Positions 1-10,045 of a DNA stretch of 64,000 bases are shown one piece after another; position 1 is the stretch's first letter, and each line of letters starts with the position of its first letter. Below the pieces are notes generated by a model. The model was not told the DNA's origin, searched no databases, and saw only the letters and a program-made list of their open reading frames with translations. This DNA is from Rhizophagus irregularis (taxonomy: Eukaryota > Glomeromycota > Glomeromycetes > Glomerales > Glomeraceae), in the NCBI RefSeq assembly GCF_026210795.1, contig NC_089443.1:2046001-2110000 (forward strand), in the 5' to 3' direction. A program made the position numbers and the translations under genes.

Positions 1-672
1 ATAGGCTTAAAGGTAAAAAATGCCTTATTTTTAACGTTGCGAATAATGGATTTTTACTTTTAGGCTCATAGGAAAGTTATTTCTAATTATTGAAAATTTT
101 ACCGGACTTCTAGTAAGAAGTTAGCCAAATGGTATAATTTTATGCTAATGGTTTTAGTTTTTACATCATATTTAAAAAATTCGTACTTTAATTTGCCGCG
201 TCTTCAGATTCCGCGCTATTATATATTACCATATATAACTTAACCCCGGTTTTTAATAATTAGATTCTCTACTTTTTACGCGGATCACGAATTAATTTTT
301 ACTAAAAATATTACAAATGCGATCAATTAAATTATATGAATTACTTTTTAAGTTTTTCAATCTATTCTGAGCTTCTTGATCTCCTGATTGTTCATACCAG
401 TAAATTGCTTTATTTATATCTTTCTCAATTCCATCCCCTATTTCATACATATCACCAAGATTATTTTGAGCAACCATATCTCCTAAATCTGCTTCCAATT
501 CCGCAACTATAACAATATCCTAATGCTCTTATTCCATCGATAAATTCTTCTTCAGCTGATTGTTTAGATAATTCAAATGCCTTGATATCATCTTTATCAG
601 CACCATATCCATTCATATACATTATAGCAAGGTTATATTGAGCTAAACTATTTCCTAAATTTGCTGCTTTTT

Positions 673-1051
673 CATATAAATAGGGATGGGGACGGTTCCA
701 TCGGTTCGGTTCCGGTTCTATAGAACGGCGGAACCGGTTCCGAGCAGAACCGTTCCGAAAAGTCGGTTCCGATCGGTTCGGTTCTATGGAACGGTCCGTT
801 TCTGAGTAGAACCGTTCGAAAAGTCGGTTCCAAGCGGTTCGACTCTACGGAACGGTCCAAGAAGTTAACTAAATGCTACCCGGAAAAAAGGTTATCCGGT
901 AAGATACATATGAACTGAACGGAACCGAACTGCTCGAGTCGAACGGTTCCGTTCTAGGAACCGAACCGGGTTCTCGGTTCTGACTCCGTTCTCGGTTCCG
1001 AACCGTGCTCGAACCGCTCAGCAGTGGAACTTTTGCATCCCTACATATAAG
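673..1051. mobile_element. hAT-type MITE inserted in the kinase-Sel1 pseudogene
   Basis: The element proper is 681-1043. It begins TAGGGATG and ends CATCCCTA, an 8-bp inverted terminus. It is flanked by CATATAAA (673-680) and CATATAAG (1044-1051), an 8-bp target duplication with one mismatch. Removing it rejoins a Sel1 repeat (KAVSLYEKAANLG), so the insertion point can be read directly from the host coding sequence. The interior has no coding capacity and consists of repeats of GGTTC/CGGTTCCG and their complements. An 8-bp duplication and a (C/T)AGGGATG terminus are the hallmark of hAT elements such as maize Ac. That family assignment is inference. Confidence 0.85.
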
Positions 1052-1129
1052 GAGACAGCTTTCTTTAAGTCTTTTTCAATCCCCATACCTCTTTCGTAAA
1101 AATAACCAAGATAAATTATTCCTGACGGA

Positions 1130-2090
1130 TAATTCTTATTAGCTACTTTTTCATAAAATTCAAAAGCTAACTTTTCATTTTCTTCGGTTCCATAACCAAA
1201 TTCGTAACATAATCCAACATAAAACTGAGCCAATGTATGATCTTGCTCTGATGCTTTAATAAATAGATCGAACGCTTGAATTAGATTTCCACTAGTTTCA
1301 ATTCCTACGTAATTAAAATATCCAAGTAAGAAAATTGAATCCAAATCATCTTGATTATTTAACAACCAATTATAAATTTCTTGCGATTTTACACTATGAC
1401 CATTATTAATATAATCAATAATATAATCGGTTACTTCTTTTCCTAAATTAACTAATTTAAAAATATATTCTACTATTTTTTTAATTACTATCTTTAAATT
1501 CTCTTTTGATGAAATGCTTTCATTACTAATTAATTGTTTATTTGTTGTTATAGGGATGAATTTATCTTCTTTCGTATTCGTTTTATTAAATTTTTGAATA
1601 AAATGAGACATTTCTCCATCGTATGAATTCAGGCAATTCTTATTAGCTACTTTTTCAAAAAATTCAGACGATAACTTTTCATTTTTTTCGGTTCCATAAC
1701 CAAATTCGTAACATATTCCAACATAAAATTGAGCCAATGTATGATCTTGCTCTGATGCTTTAATAAATAGATCAAACGCTTGAATTAGATTTTCACAAGT
1801 TTCAGAAAATTGAATCCAAATCATCTTGATTAATTAACAACCATTTATAAATTTCTTGCGATTTTATATTATGACTATTACTATTGAAATAATCAATGAT
1901 ATATTTGTGTGAATCATTTCCTTCATTAAATAATTTAAAGATATGTTCCACTATTTCATTAATTATTATTTTTAAATTCTTTTCGGATGAAATACTTTCT
2001 TTAACTATTTGTTCATTTGTTGTTGTTATAGAGATGAATGTATCTTTTCCATTAAAATTTATAAAATGAGACATCCATTTGTATGAATTA
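1130..2090 (-). repeat. tandem duplication of about 0.5 kb inside the pseudogene
   Basis: The segment that encodes the linker motif MSHFI and continues into the first Sel1 repeats (ending VANKN) occurs twice in a row. The MSHFI codons lie at about 2074 and 1611. Both copies carry the IIDY...KSQEIY.WLL.NQDDLDSIF and LIQAFDLFIKASEQDHTLAQFYVG stretches with few differences, so the duplication looks recent compared with divergence between family members. Confidence 0.75.
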
Positions 2091-2953
2091 CTGGCACTCG
2101 AAGCATTTGAAGAAGTAATAATATTAGTTGGATTAATTTCTTGTTTATCCGATAATTGAAAGCTAATAGGTTTTGTAGTCATTATTGCTTTTAAACTTTT
2201 TACTACCTGGCCTATGGTTGGTCGACTATTCGGCTCATTATTCCAACAATCTAAAAAGTATATATAATTTAGTAAGAAATAAATTATAATATATTGAAAA
2301 AAAAAAAATTAAGAACATTATTTACCGGTATAAAGTTTTATATAATTCTCAGATGTATCAGGAATAGGACTTTCTCTAAGACCTTGCAAAATTTCTATAG
2401 CCAAATCAATATCATATTCTTTAGTAGAAAAAGGAGATTGTCCGCTAGATATCTACACCAATACTGTAAATGTCGCTCTTTTCATTATATGAGAAAAATT
2501 TTATTGGATTTTTATATTTTCGTTTACTAAAAATTTTTGGATCGACGTAAGGAATTATTCCTAATCTTGATTGTTTGGACGCTAATTCAATTCTTTTTGA
2601 TAACCCAAAATCGGCCACCTTTATTGTGTTTCTATGAACCAATATATTACCAGGATGCTATTAATTATATAAATATTTAAATTTAATAATAAATTTAAAA
2701 AAAAATATAATTAGTTCTTATTTGAAATTAATGTAATTACCAAATCACGGTGTATGATCCCTTCATCATGTAAGCACGACACGGCACAAGATAATTGGTA
2801 CGCAATGTTATATTTATCGTCCCAGGTAAGGTTATTGAAAGTTTTCTTTAAATAATCTTTAAGAGTGCCAGAATCGGCATATTCCATAACTATCAAATAT
2901 CTTTTAAATAAATCATCTTGATCGTCTAACGATAACGAATTAAAGAAAGAGTA

Positions 2954-3098
2954 AATTTATTCATCGCACGTGCGATGCATCGCCACTTTCCTTTTTTGTA
3001 AATTATTTATGTTGATCAACCTGCTTATACATCGCCACCCCCCTTAAAATGGCAATGATAAACATAAAAATTTGCATCGCACGTGCGATAAATAAATT
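2954..3098. mobile_element. 145-bp inverted-repeat element in intron 2 of the pseudogene
   Basis: Both ends carry AATTTATT(C/T) followed by the 14-bp self-palindrome ATCGCACGTGCGAT and then GCA, in inverted orientation. This gives about 26 bp of terminal repeat with one mismatch. The palindromes are at 2963-2976 and 3076-3089. The interior is non-coding and holds two CATCGCCAC-like words. It lies between kinase exons 2 and 3, where intact paralogues have an intron of only about 100 bp. I see no clear target duplication. Confidence 0.6.
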
Positions 3099-3567
3099 AT
3101 TTCTTTTTATTATACCTGACTCAAAATTTGCAATTACGTGAAACTTAATAATATTATCACGACATGGCATTTCTCTTTGAAGCTTAAGCTATATATATAT
3201 ATAATAAATATAAATTTAATAAGTATATATTACAAATTATTAAAGTAGTGAAATTATCATATTTCTTAATTACCTCATAAGCTATTTCTTTGATAGCGAC
3301 ATCACTAAGATTAGAAAAAGATTTCAATGCTATGTATTGTTCTGAATTTTTCCAATTCGCACGATAAACTTTTCCGAATGTGCTGGAACCAATTTCTTGA
3401 ACATTATGAAAATTATTGGTTTCATAAAGTTTATAATACCAATAGCTTCCTCAACCCAATTAACCCATCCATTTTTATGTTTAGTGTCATGTATTTCGAT
3501 ATTATTAGCCATTGTAGAGTATAGGAGTATGGTAGATAACAAAGAATATCTTTCGTACAGAAAATGG

Positions 3568-3577
3568 TTTATTTATA
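3568..3577 (-). promoter_or_regulatory. TATA-like box upstream of the pseudogene
   Basis: TATAAATAAA on the minus strand, about 60 bp upstream of the ATG at 3512. The paralogues at 20710 (-) and 7675 (+) have TATAAAT at a similar distance. The pseudogene and the 20710 gene also share TTTTCTGT followed by a CGA-type word downstream of the box, which suggests a conserved core promoter. Confidence 0.4.
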
Positions 3578-4924
3578 GCTAAAATTAAGCAGAAAGGAAA
3601 GAAATAACTTCTTGGTTTGTTTTTTTTTATTTTGCTCTTCGGCATTGACAACGGTCTATTTATATAAATGAATTCAGGTACAATCGTTACAAACTAGTAA
3701 CCAAATGCCAAAAAAGGATATTTACAAAGAATATTCAAAACAATATCCCATCTCATTCATTTTTTAGTCGCGTGATCTGTATGCAAATTGTTTGAATTGT
3801 TATGTGCATTTACGTAGTGATGGGCACCGAAGGTATCCATGCATCTAAAAAGGGCTTCCAAACCATGCATTACGTACATCAATTTTCTTCAGAACTCGAA
3901 AAAAGAAATTACAACGAAAGTATTAATTAAATGCATTATGTTTTGAACTCCGACGGCGCGACAGTATAATGTGCATTGTCAATTTACTGAGTTTTAAGCC
4001 GAAAATTCTAGCTGTATCTGTGCATTACAACAAGAATAAATGAGCTTAAATAAATCAATAACAATAAATTTTTTGATCTATATTTAGGTAAACTAAAAAT
4101 ATTAGTGTTAATTATAAATAGATAAAAACAATAAAAAAACGAATAATAAAAAAAATTTAGCAAAAAAAGTATTTTTTATTAGTAATAATTAATAAGAAAA
4201 TAAAAAAAAAGGCGGACAATGAAAACCGGAAAATAAAACATTTTAAAAAAAATGGTTAAAAAAAAAATTATTTTGTTTAGAAAACCAATTAAAAAAATCA
4301 ATTTAGTTTGAAAAAAAAAATTAAAAAAATAAAAATTAAAAAATTTTTTCGGGTTAAAAAATAAACAAAAAAAAAAATTTCGGAAAAAATTTCGGTCTAT
4401 AAGAACCGGAAAAAAAACGGTATTTTTTTTTTAAAAAAAAAATTTCCCGGTTTAACCGAAAAAAAAATAGATTAAAAAAATTAGAAGTAAAAAAAAGAGC
4501 CATTGTACTTTAACCGCGATGCGGCCAATCTACGAAAAAAAACTCCTCACACATAATAATTGTTTATTTTTGAGCTATAGCCTACAACACAATGATGTAA
4601 ATTGGGCCTGCGGTTAGCACAGCTTATTTAATAATGATTGGCGCTCTGCGTATGCTGCAATTATCGATAAAGAAAAGCTATTGGAAGAATGGAATTCTAT
4701 TTAGAATTCCATTCGGAAAGGGACTATAATTATTTTGTGGAAATTTGAAACATATTTTTGATATAGATAATTAGCTTTTTGCTATATGCATAGTTAATTT
4801 TTTTGTAATTTTTAGATTATCTATTTATAAAAAAATTTTTTTCGCCAAGTATATTCTTTTACGATATTGATGTAAGTGCTGCACTATAGCATGATTATTA
4901 TTTTTATTATTGAATTTTTTTTAC

Positions 4925-5440
4925 TGTTTTTTTTTCATTTCGGATCAAAGCTGCAGTGGTACTGTAAGCACCAATTTTAATTTGTTTTTTTAAATTTTTT
5001 CTGCATTTTCATTTTTTAGGTTTAAATCAGATTTGATGATTGGATTGAAACTGCGGTGCTGCTATGGTAAGTGCTATGGTAAGTGCCGATTTTTATTTTT
5101 TATTCATTTTATTTTTCTACATTAAAATTTTTTTTCGTAAACATTTTTTTTGCACTTATTTTTTAGATTTAAAGGTTGTGGCATATTTTTTTACTATAAT
5201 TTTTTTTTTCGTAAAAAAAATTTTTTAGCCATTTATTTTTTCAGATTTGACGATCAGATTGAAGCTACGGTGTATTTTATTAGTTATATTTTTTCTACAT
5301 TATTTTTACTTTTCATAAAAAAAATTTTATTTTTTTAGTCTTTATTTTAGGTTTTAGATCGGATCAATGAGACATTTCTTCATCTTTTAGGATTAGATCT
5401 GATTGGATTGATGCTGGTGCTACAGTAATGAACCCCATTT
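4925..5440 (+). repeat. degenerate tandem repeat with splice-site-like edges
   Basis: About six irregular units, at about 4941, 5018, 5160, 5236, 5341 and 5382. The better-preserved units (5018, 5236, 5382) have a T-rich tract ending in TTTTAG or TTTCAG, then a short stretch resembling GATTTGATGATTGGATTGAA and GCTGCGGTGCT; two units then run into GTAAG (after 4960 and at about 5077). The others keep only part of this. Unit spacing is about 40-140 bp. No long open frame spans them. Confidence 0.5.
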
Positions 5441-5691
5441 AAAAATTTTTTTCTTTTTTAGAAACTGAAGAAATTTTTTTTTTTTAAAAAAAAAGAAACA
5501 TCCAGATAGTTTAACGGAAATCAAAAACCTTCAACCTGTACGGTCGAAACCTTAATAAATTTTCTCTTTCTACTTTTTTTTTTAAAAAAAAATTTTATTT
5601 TTATCGTTTTCATTACAAATAAATATGTATATAAAATTGAATCAAATTTTTGCATAACGCCTTTCCTTTCCTAATATACAGTATTTCCTTA

Positions 5692-5844
5692 CTAGTAGAA
5701 ATTGCACTTATCGTTCCATTATCAAATGCAACAGTAGAAAGAATCTTCTCGCACCAAAATTTAATTAAGACAAAGCTCAGAGATAAGCTTTGCACAGAAA
5801 ATTTGAATAAACAACTAATGATTTTATCAATGGTCCCGATTTGA
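5692..5844 (+). pseudogene. hAT transposase C-terminal dimerisation-domain relic
   Basis: The open frame ending at 5844 contains PLSNATVERIFSHQNLIKTK followed by LRDKL and LNKQLMI. The pattern LSNA.VER.FS....K...R..L....L is the conserved core of the hAT-family C-terminal dimerisation domain. Only about 50 residues remain, with no DDE-type catalytic region upstream, so this is a 3' fragment of a dead autonomous hAT element. It may be related to the source of the short 8-bp-TSD elements in the window (inference). Confidence 0.7.
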
Positions 5845-7614
5845 TTTTGAAAAAACATATGATAATTGTGGATCAATATAAAAATATAAAAGCAAGACGA
5901 ATGGGAAATGTAGTAAATTCTCAAGAATGAATTTTTAATTTTCGTTAATAAAATGTAAATAAGCATTTTTAGTGGGTAGGACATGTAAATATAATGACAC
6001 TTAACATTTTAGTAATAAATAATATTTTTTTTGTGCGCGTGCGCGCATATTATATGTATGTATAAAGCACATATAAATTTTTTTTTTTGCGTTTATCTTT
6101 CATTTTGTTTAAGCGGAGAATGCGCACATGGTTTTAAAGTTTACGCACATGCCATTTATATAGTATAATATGCGCTTTACGCCAATAAAATTTTTTGAAT
6201 TTATAATATTTATTTATTTTCAAAACCTGGTAAAGATAATGTACTGTAATTATGAAGCTTTTGATAAATCTAACTCAATAATACCCCATTAAACGTAGGG
6301 ATGCCAAGAATTTTTAATGTCCAATTAATTACCTATCATGATCATGGAAAATAAACTAAAAAGAAAAAATACTAACCCAAATCGTGTCACTGATTATCAA
6401 TAATTAATTAATACAAAATACTTAACCAGTCACTACGAGTTCGCATCAACTCTGAATACTTGAACGTTTTCGTGTTTTGAATTCTTAGTAAAAATAACAA
6501 CCTTTCAAAACCAAAAATATTTCGGCAAAAACAAAAGCAGCAACGTTAAGAGAATAAAGGAAGGATTATTTAAATAGAAAAGGGCGTCATGTAAACAATA
6601 TTACCAATTTAGTTGACTATTTTTAGTTAACTGTTAAACTCCGACGCTACTTTGGCCAATAAAAAACTGAGTTAGGTTTTCTAAGCAAAGAAAAACGCGT
6701 AATTTCACGAGCACAAGCGCTGATCGATTGTTAGTTATATTATGGATTTAAATTTATTAAACAAATTTTTCTCATGTTTCGTAATTTGTAGTAAAGTTTA
6801 TATTGCAGTAAAGGTTTCTTTAAGATGAATTAAATTTCGTAATTACATTTTTAGACGAATGACCTTTACTGAATTTTATATTATATATAAATATACTGCA
6901 CGTTCCCAAGCATAGTTTTTGCATCAACTTTGTACTTTGTTATCTATAACTTTATTAAAATAATATAATAGCTAATGATTAGTAATGAATTGCAATCATT
7001 GATTAACCATAAATGACAGTTTGATCCTATCAATATTATTAAATGTACCAAATATCTTATTGGTACCTTTATTACCAAATTAAGTCGTACAACCTATTAT
7101 CTTTATTTTCTATAACTTTTAAGTTACCCAGTTCTGCATCACGGCTTTATAGCCAACAGACAATGATCTCTTTTGACATTAGAACGAATATCGATTCATA
7201 AAATTAACAAGTTAAAGGCTTAAATGAAATAATAAAAAAAAAAAATTTAATACTTATTGTGTTTTTAAAATAATCAACATATACAGTATCCGGAAAAAAA
7301 TACGCACAAGTTGCTCGTACATGTGTTTTATTATTATTAATAAATATAAAATGTTTTTTTTTAAAAAAAAAGTATGTAGATAAAAAATTAAATTCATTCC
7401 AGTCTTTAATATATACAACTTATAAATCCAATGATATTTTCTAGAAAAAGATTATTATTGCATCATATTGCCTAAATGTTGATCCTACCTTATCTGTTAT
7501 CTTAATATTTATTGTTTACAATTAGGTCATGTCGCATGATTGGCATGACAATGAAGTCATGTGGCTTATTGTACGCTGTGCCGCCGGAGTCCGGAGTTCA
7601 TCAATAGTTCATCA

Positions 7615-7621
7615 TATAAAT
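7615..7621 (+). promoter_or_regulatory. TATA-like box for the kinase-Sel1 gene at 7675
   Basis: TATAAAT about 54-60 bp upstream of the chosen ATG, at the same spacing as in the paralogues at 3512 and 20710. Confidence 0.4.
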
Positions 7622-7674
7622 GGGAAAGTACGATAGCTTACAAATTAAATCCTTGTTTTCTGTTATATCCCAAA

Positions 7675-10045
7675 ATGTCTGAAATTCAAAATACTGAAAA
7701 TACAAATGAATGGATAAATTGGATTGAAGAAGCCATTGTTAAAGAATATTTTAAATGTTATGAATACAAACATTTTAGTAATATTCAAGAAGTTGGTTCC
7801 GGTGCTTTTGGAAAAGTTTATCGTGCAAATTGGAAAAATTCGGAACAATATATAGCTTTGAAATCTTTTTTTAATCTTAATAACGTCACTGTAAAAGAAA
7901 TTGTACATGAGGTAACTATTAAATACAAATACGACGTTCAAACAATATACTGTATAATAATACATTATTAAATATATATATATTTTTAATATCATAGCTT
8001 AAACTTCAACGAGAAATGCAATTTCATGATAATGTTATTAAATTTTATGGAATCACAAAATTTGAATCAGGTATAATAAAAACTATCCATTAATATTCAA
8101 AATATTTTATTTTGACTTTTGAAAAAAAAAAAGAATGTAATAAATAACTTAATAATTTCTTTCATTCGCTAGATAACCAAGATGATCTATTAAAAAAATA
8201 TTCATTAGTTATGGAATATGCAGATTCTGGTACTCTTAAAAATTATTTGAAAAAAAACTTCAATAATCTTACCTGGGATAATAAATACAACCTGGCGTAT
8301 CAGTTAGCTTGTGGAGTGTTATGCTTACATAATGAAGGGATCATACATCGTGATTTGGTAACTATTTTAATTTTAAATTAATGTAAATTTTTTTTTTATT
8401 ATTATATTTATTAATTTTATATATATATATATATTGCTTTAATAGCATTCTGATAATATATTGGTTCATAGAAACACAATAAAGGTGGCCGATTTTGGGT
8501 TATCAAAAAGAATTGGGTCATCAACCAAAAATTCAAAGTTATTTGGAATAATCCCTTATGTCGATCCAAAAAGAATTGGTAAACGAAAAAAGGATAAAAA
8601 TTCAACGCAAATATTCTCATTTAATGAAAAGAGTGACGTTTACAGTGTTGGAGTACTGTTATGGGAATTATCTAGCGGTCGACCTCCTTTTTCTACTGAA
8701 GATGATGAATATGACGATCTTGATTTAGCTATAGAAATTTCACAAGGTCTCAGAGAAGACCCTATTCCTGGTACTCCTGAAAATTATACAAAACTTTATA
8801 CCGGTAAATAATATTTAAACTTGTTCAATATATGATTGTCTAAAAATTTATTTCTGAATTTATATTACACTCTTTTTAGATTGCTGGAATGGCGAACCAG
8901 ATAACCGTCCAACTATAAAACAGGTGGTAGAAAGATTAAGATCAATGATTACAAAAACAAACATGACGACAGAAAATTATCGACCTAAATCAGGTTTTCA
9001 ACCATCGCCTAAACAAGAATTTAATACTTCAAGTGTCAATAATTCATCATATCATGGAGAATTGTCTCGGGTTATTCAAAATTTTGATAAAATGAATACA
9101 AAAGAAATAATATCTGCAATATCAACAAAACAAATAATTAGTAATGAGCCTATTTTATCTCAAAGGAATTGGAGTGTAATAATTAATGAAGCAATAGCAT
9201 TTATTTATGAATTAAATAATAAAGGAAAAGTAGCGTACAAACCTATTTTTGATAATTATTTTAATAATCATAATACAAATTCACAAGAAATTTATAATTG
9301 GTTGTTAAATAATCAAAATGATTCGGATTCTATTTTCTTACTTGGATACTTTAATTATATGGGAATTGGAACTAATGAAGATAGTAAGAAGGCGTTTAAC
9401 TTGTTTATTAATGCATCAGAACAAGATCATATATTAGCACAATATTATGTTGGATCATGTTATCAATTTAGTTATGGGACCGTAAAAAATGAAAATTTAG
9501 CCTTTGAATATTATAAGAAAATAGCTAATAAAGGGTGCGCATTAGGAATATTTAATATTGGTTATTTTTATAGCCAAGGTATATGTATTAAAAAGGATTT
9601 AAAAAGAGCTGCTTATTTATATGAAAAAGCAGCAGAGTTAGGAAATAGTTTGGCTCAATTTAACCTTGCTACAATGTATATAAATGGAGAAGGTATTGAC
9701 AAAGATGATAGCAAAGCTTTAACTTTACTTAAACAATCAGCTGAAAGTGAATATTTGTGTGGAATAATAATGTTAGGGTATTATTATGATAACCAAGTTG
9801 AGACTAGTATTTATAAGCGAAAATTATTTGAATTATATCATAAATCAGCAATTTCAGGAGATATGTTTGCTCAATATAATCTTGCTCTCATGTATGAAAA
9901 TGGAGATGGAATTGAAAGAGATATAAATCTAGCAAATTATTGGTATAAACAATCTGCTGGACAAGGTAATCAAAAAGCTCAAAATAACTTGAAAAAGTTA
10001 AGAAGAAAGTTTAATATGTTGAATCTCAACATCATTACTACTTGA
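7675..10045 (+). CDS. TKL-like protein kinase with six Sel1 repeats
   Basis: Exons: 7675-7911, 7998-8070, 8173-8357, 8446-8803, 8880-10045, giving 672 residues in frame. The N-terminus has the family motif [11 protein letters not shown]. The kinase domain has the glycine loop GSGAFGKV (41-48), the ATP-binding lysine in ALK (63), HRDLHSDN (162-169) and DFG (181-183), so it looks catalytically competent. The activation-segment end is PYVDPK rather than [14 protein letters not shown] closes the C-lobe. A linker with IYNWLLNNQ follows, then six 36-residue Sel1 repeats (about 430-650). Sel1 repeats are protein-binding helical hairpins. By family the protein is probably an intracellular Ser/Thr or dual-specificity kinase that uses the repeats to dock partners; the substrate is unknown. 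The start was chosen by alignment with the paralogues' N-termini. Confidence 0.85.

Larger units (their letters stand above)
292..3512 (-). pseudogene. kinase-Sel1 pseudogene with several frameshifts and a transposon insertion
   Basis: This is a decayed member of the kinase-Sel1 family. The five-exon plan is still visible: exon 1 about 3512-3274, exon 2 about 3188-3114, exon 3 ending at 2741, exon 4 ending at 2326, and exon 5 to the stop at 292. HRDL (exon 3) and VADFGLSK (exon 4) are readable. Breaks that can be seen are: a frameshift in exon 1 just after the WVEEAI motif; a small deletion at about 2450 that removes the LLWE of the kinase C-lobe; a deletion of some 30 nt at about 1805-1820 at the first Sel1 repeat; a tandem duplication in exon 5; a 363-bp transposon at 681-1043; and a deletion/frameshift near 500. 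The last 68 codons (498-292) still read as Sel1 sequence (EIGDGIEKDINKAIYWYEQS). The intact paralogue at 7675-10045 is the natural reference. Pseudogene status is secure; exon edges are approximate. Confidence 0.88.
3578..7614. other. intergenic, low-complexity, with repeat debris
   Basis: No intact gene. The region 4080-4500 is A-rich low complexity with scattered CCGG words. 4925-5440 holds degenerate exon-like repeats and 5692-5844 a transposase relic, both listed separately. 6000-7560 is AT-rich with nothing coding. A GCGCGTGCGCGC patch occurs near 6035. Confidence 0.6.

Noticed and set aside
672-860. 62-codon minus-strand frame
   Set aside because: It is the translation of the GGTTC-word interior of the MITE at 681-1043.
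7663-7995. Antisense frame across kinase exon 1, with similar ones at 3327, 17827, 20606 and 28244
   Set aside because: These recur opposite the same conserved exon in each paralogue because of codon structure, not because they are genes.
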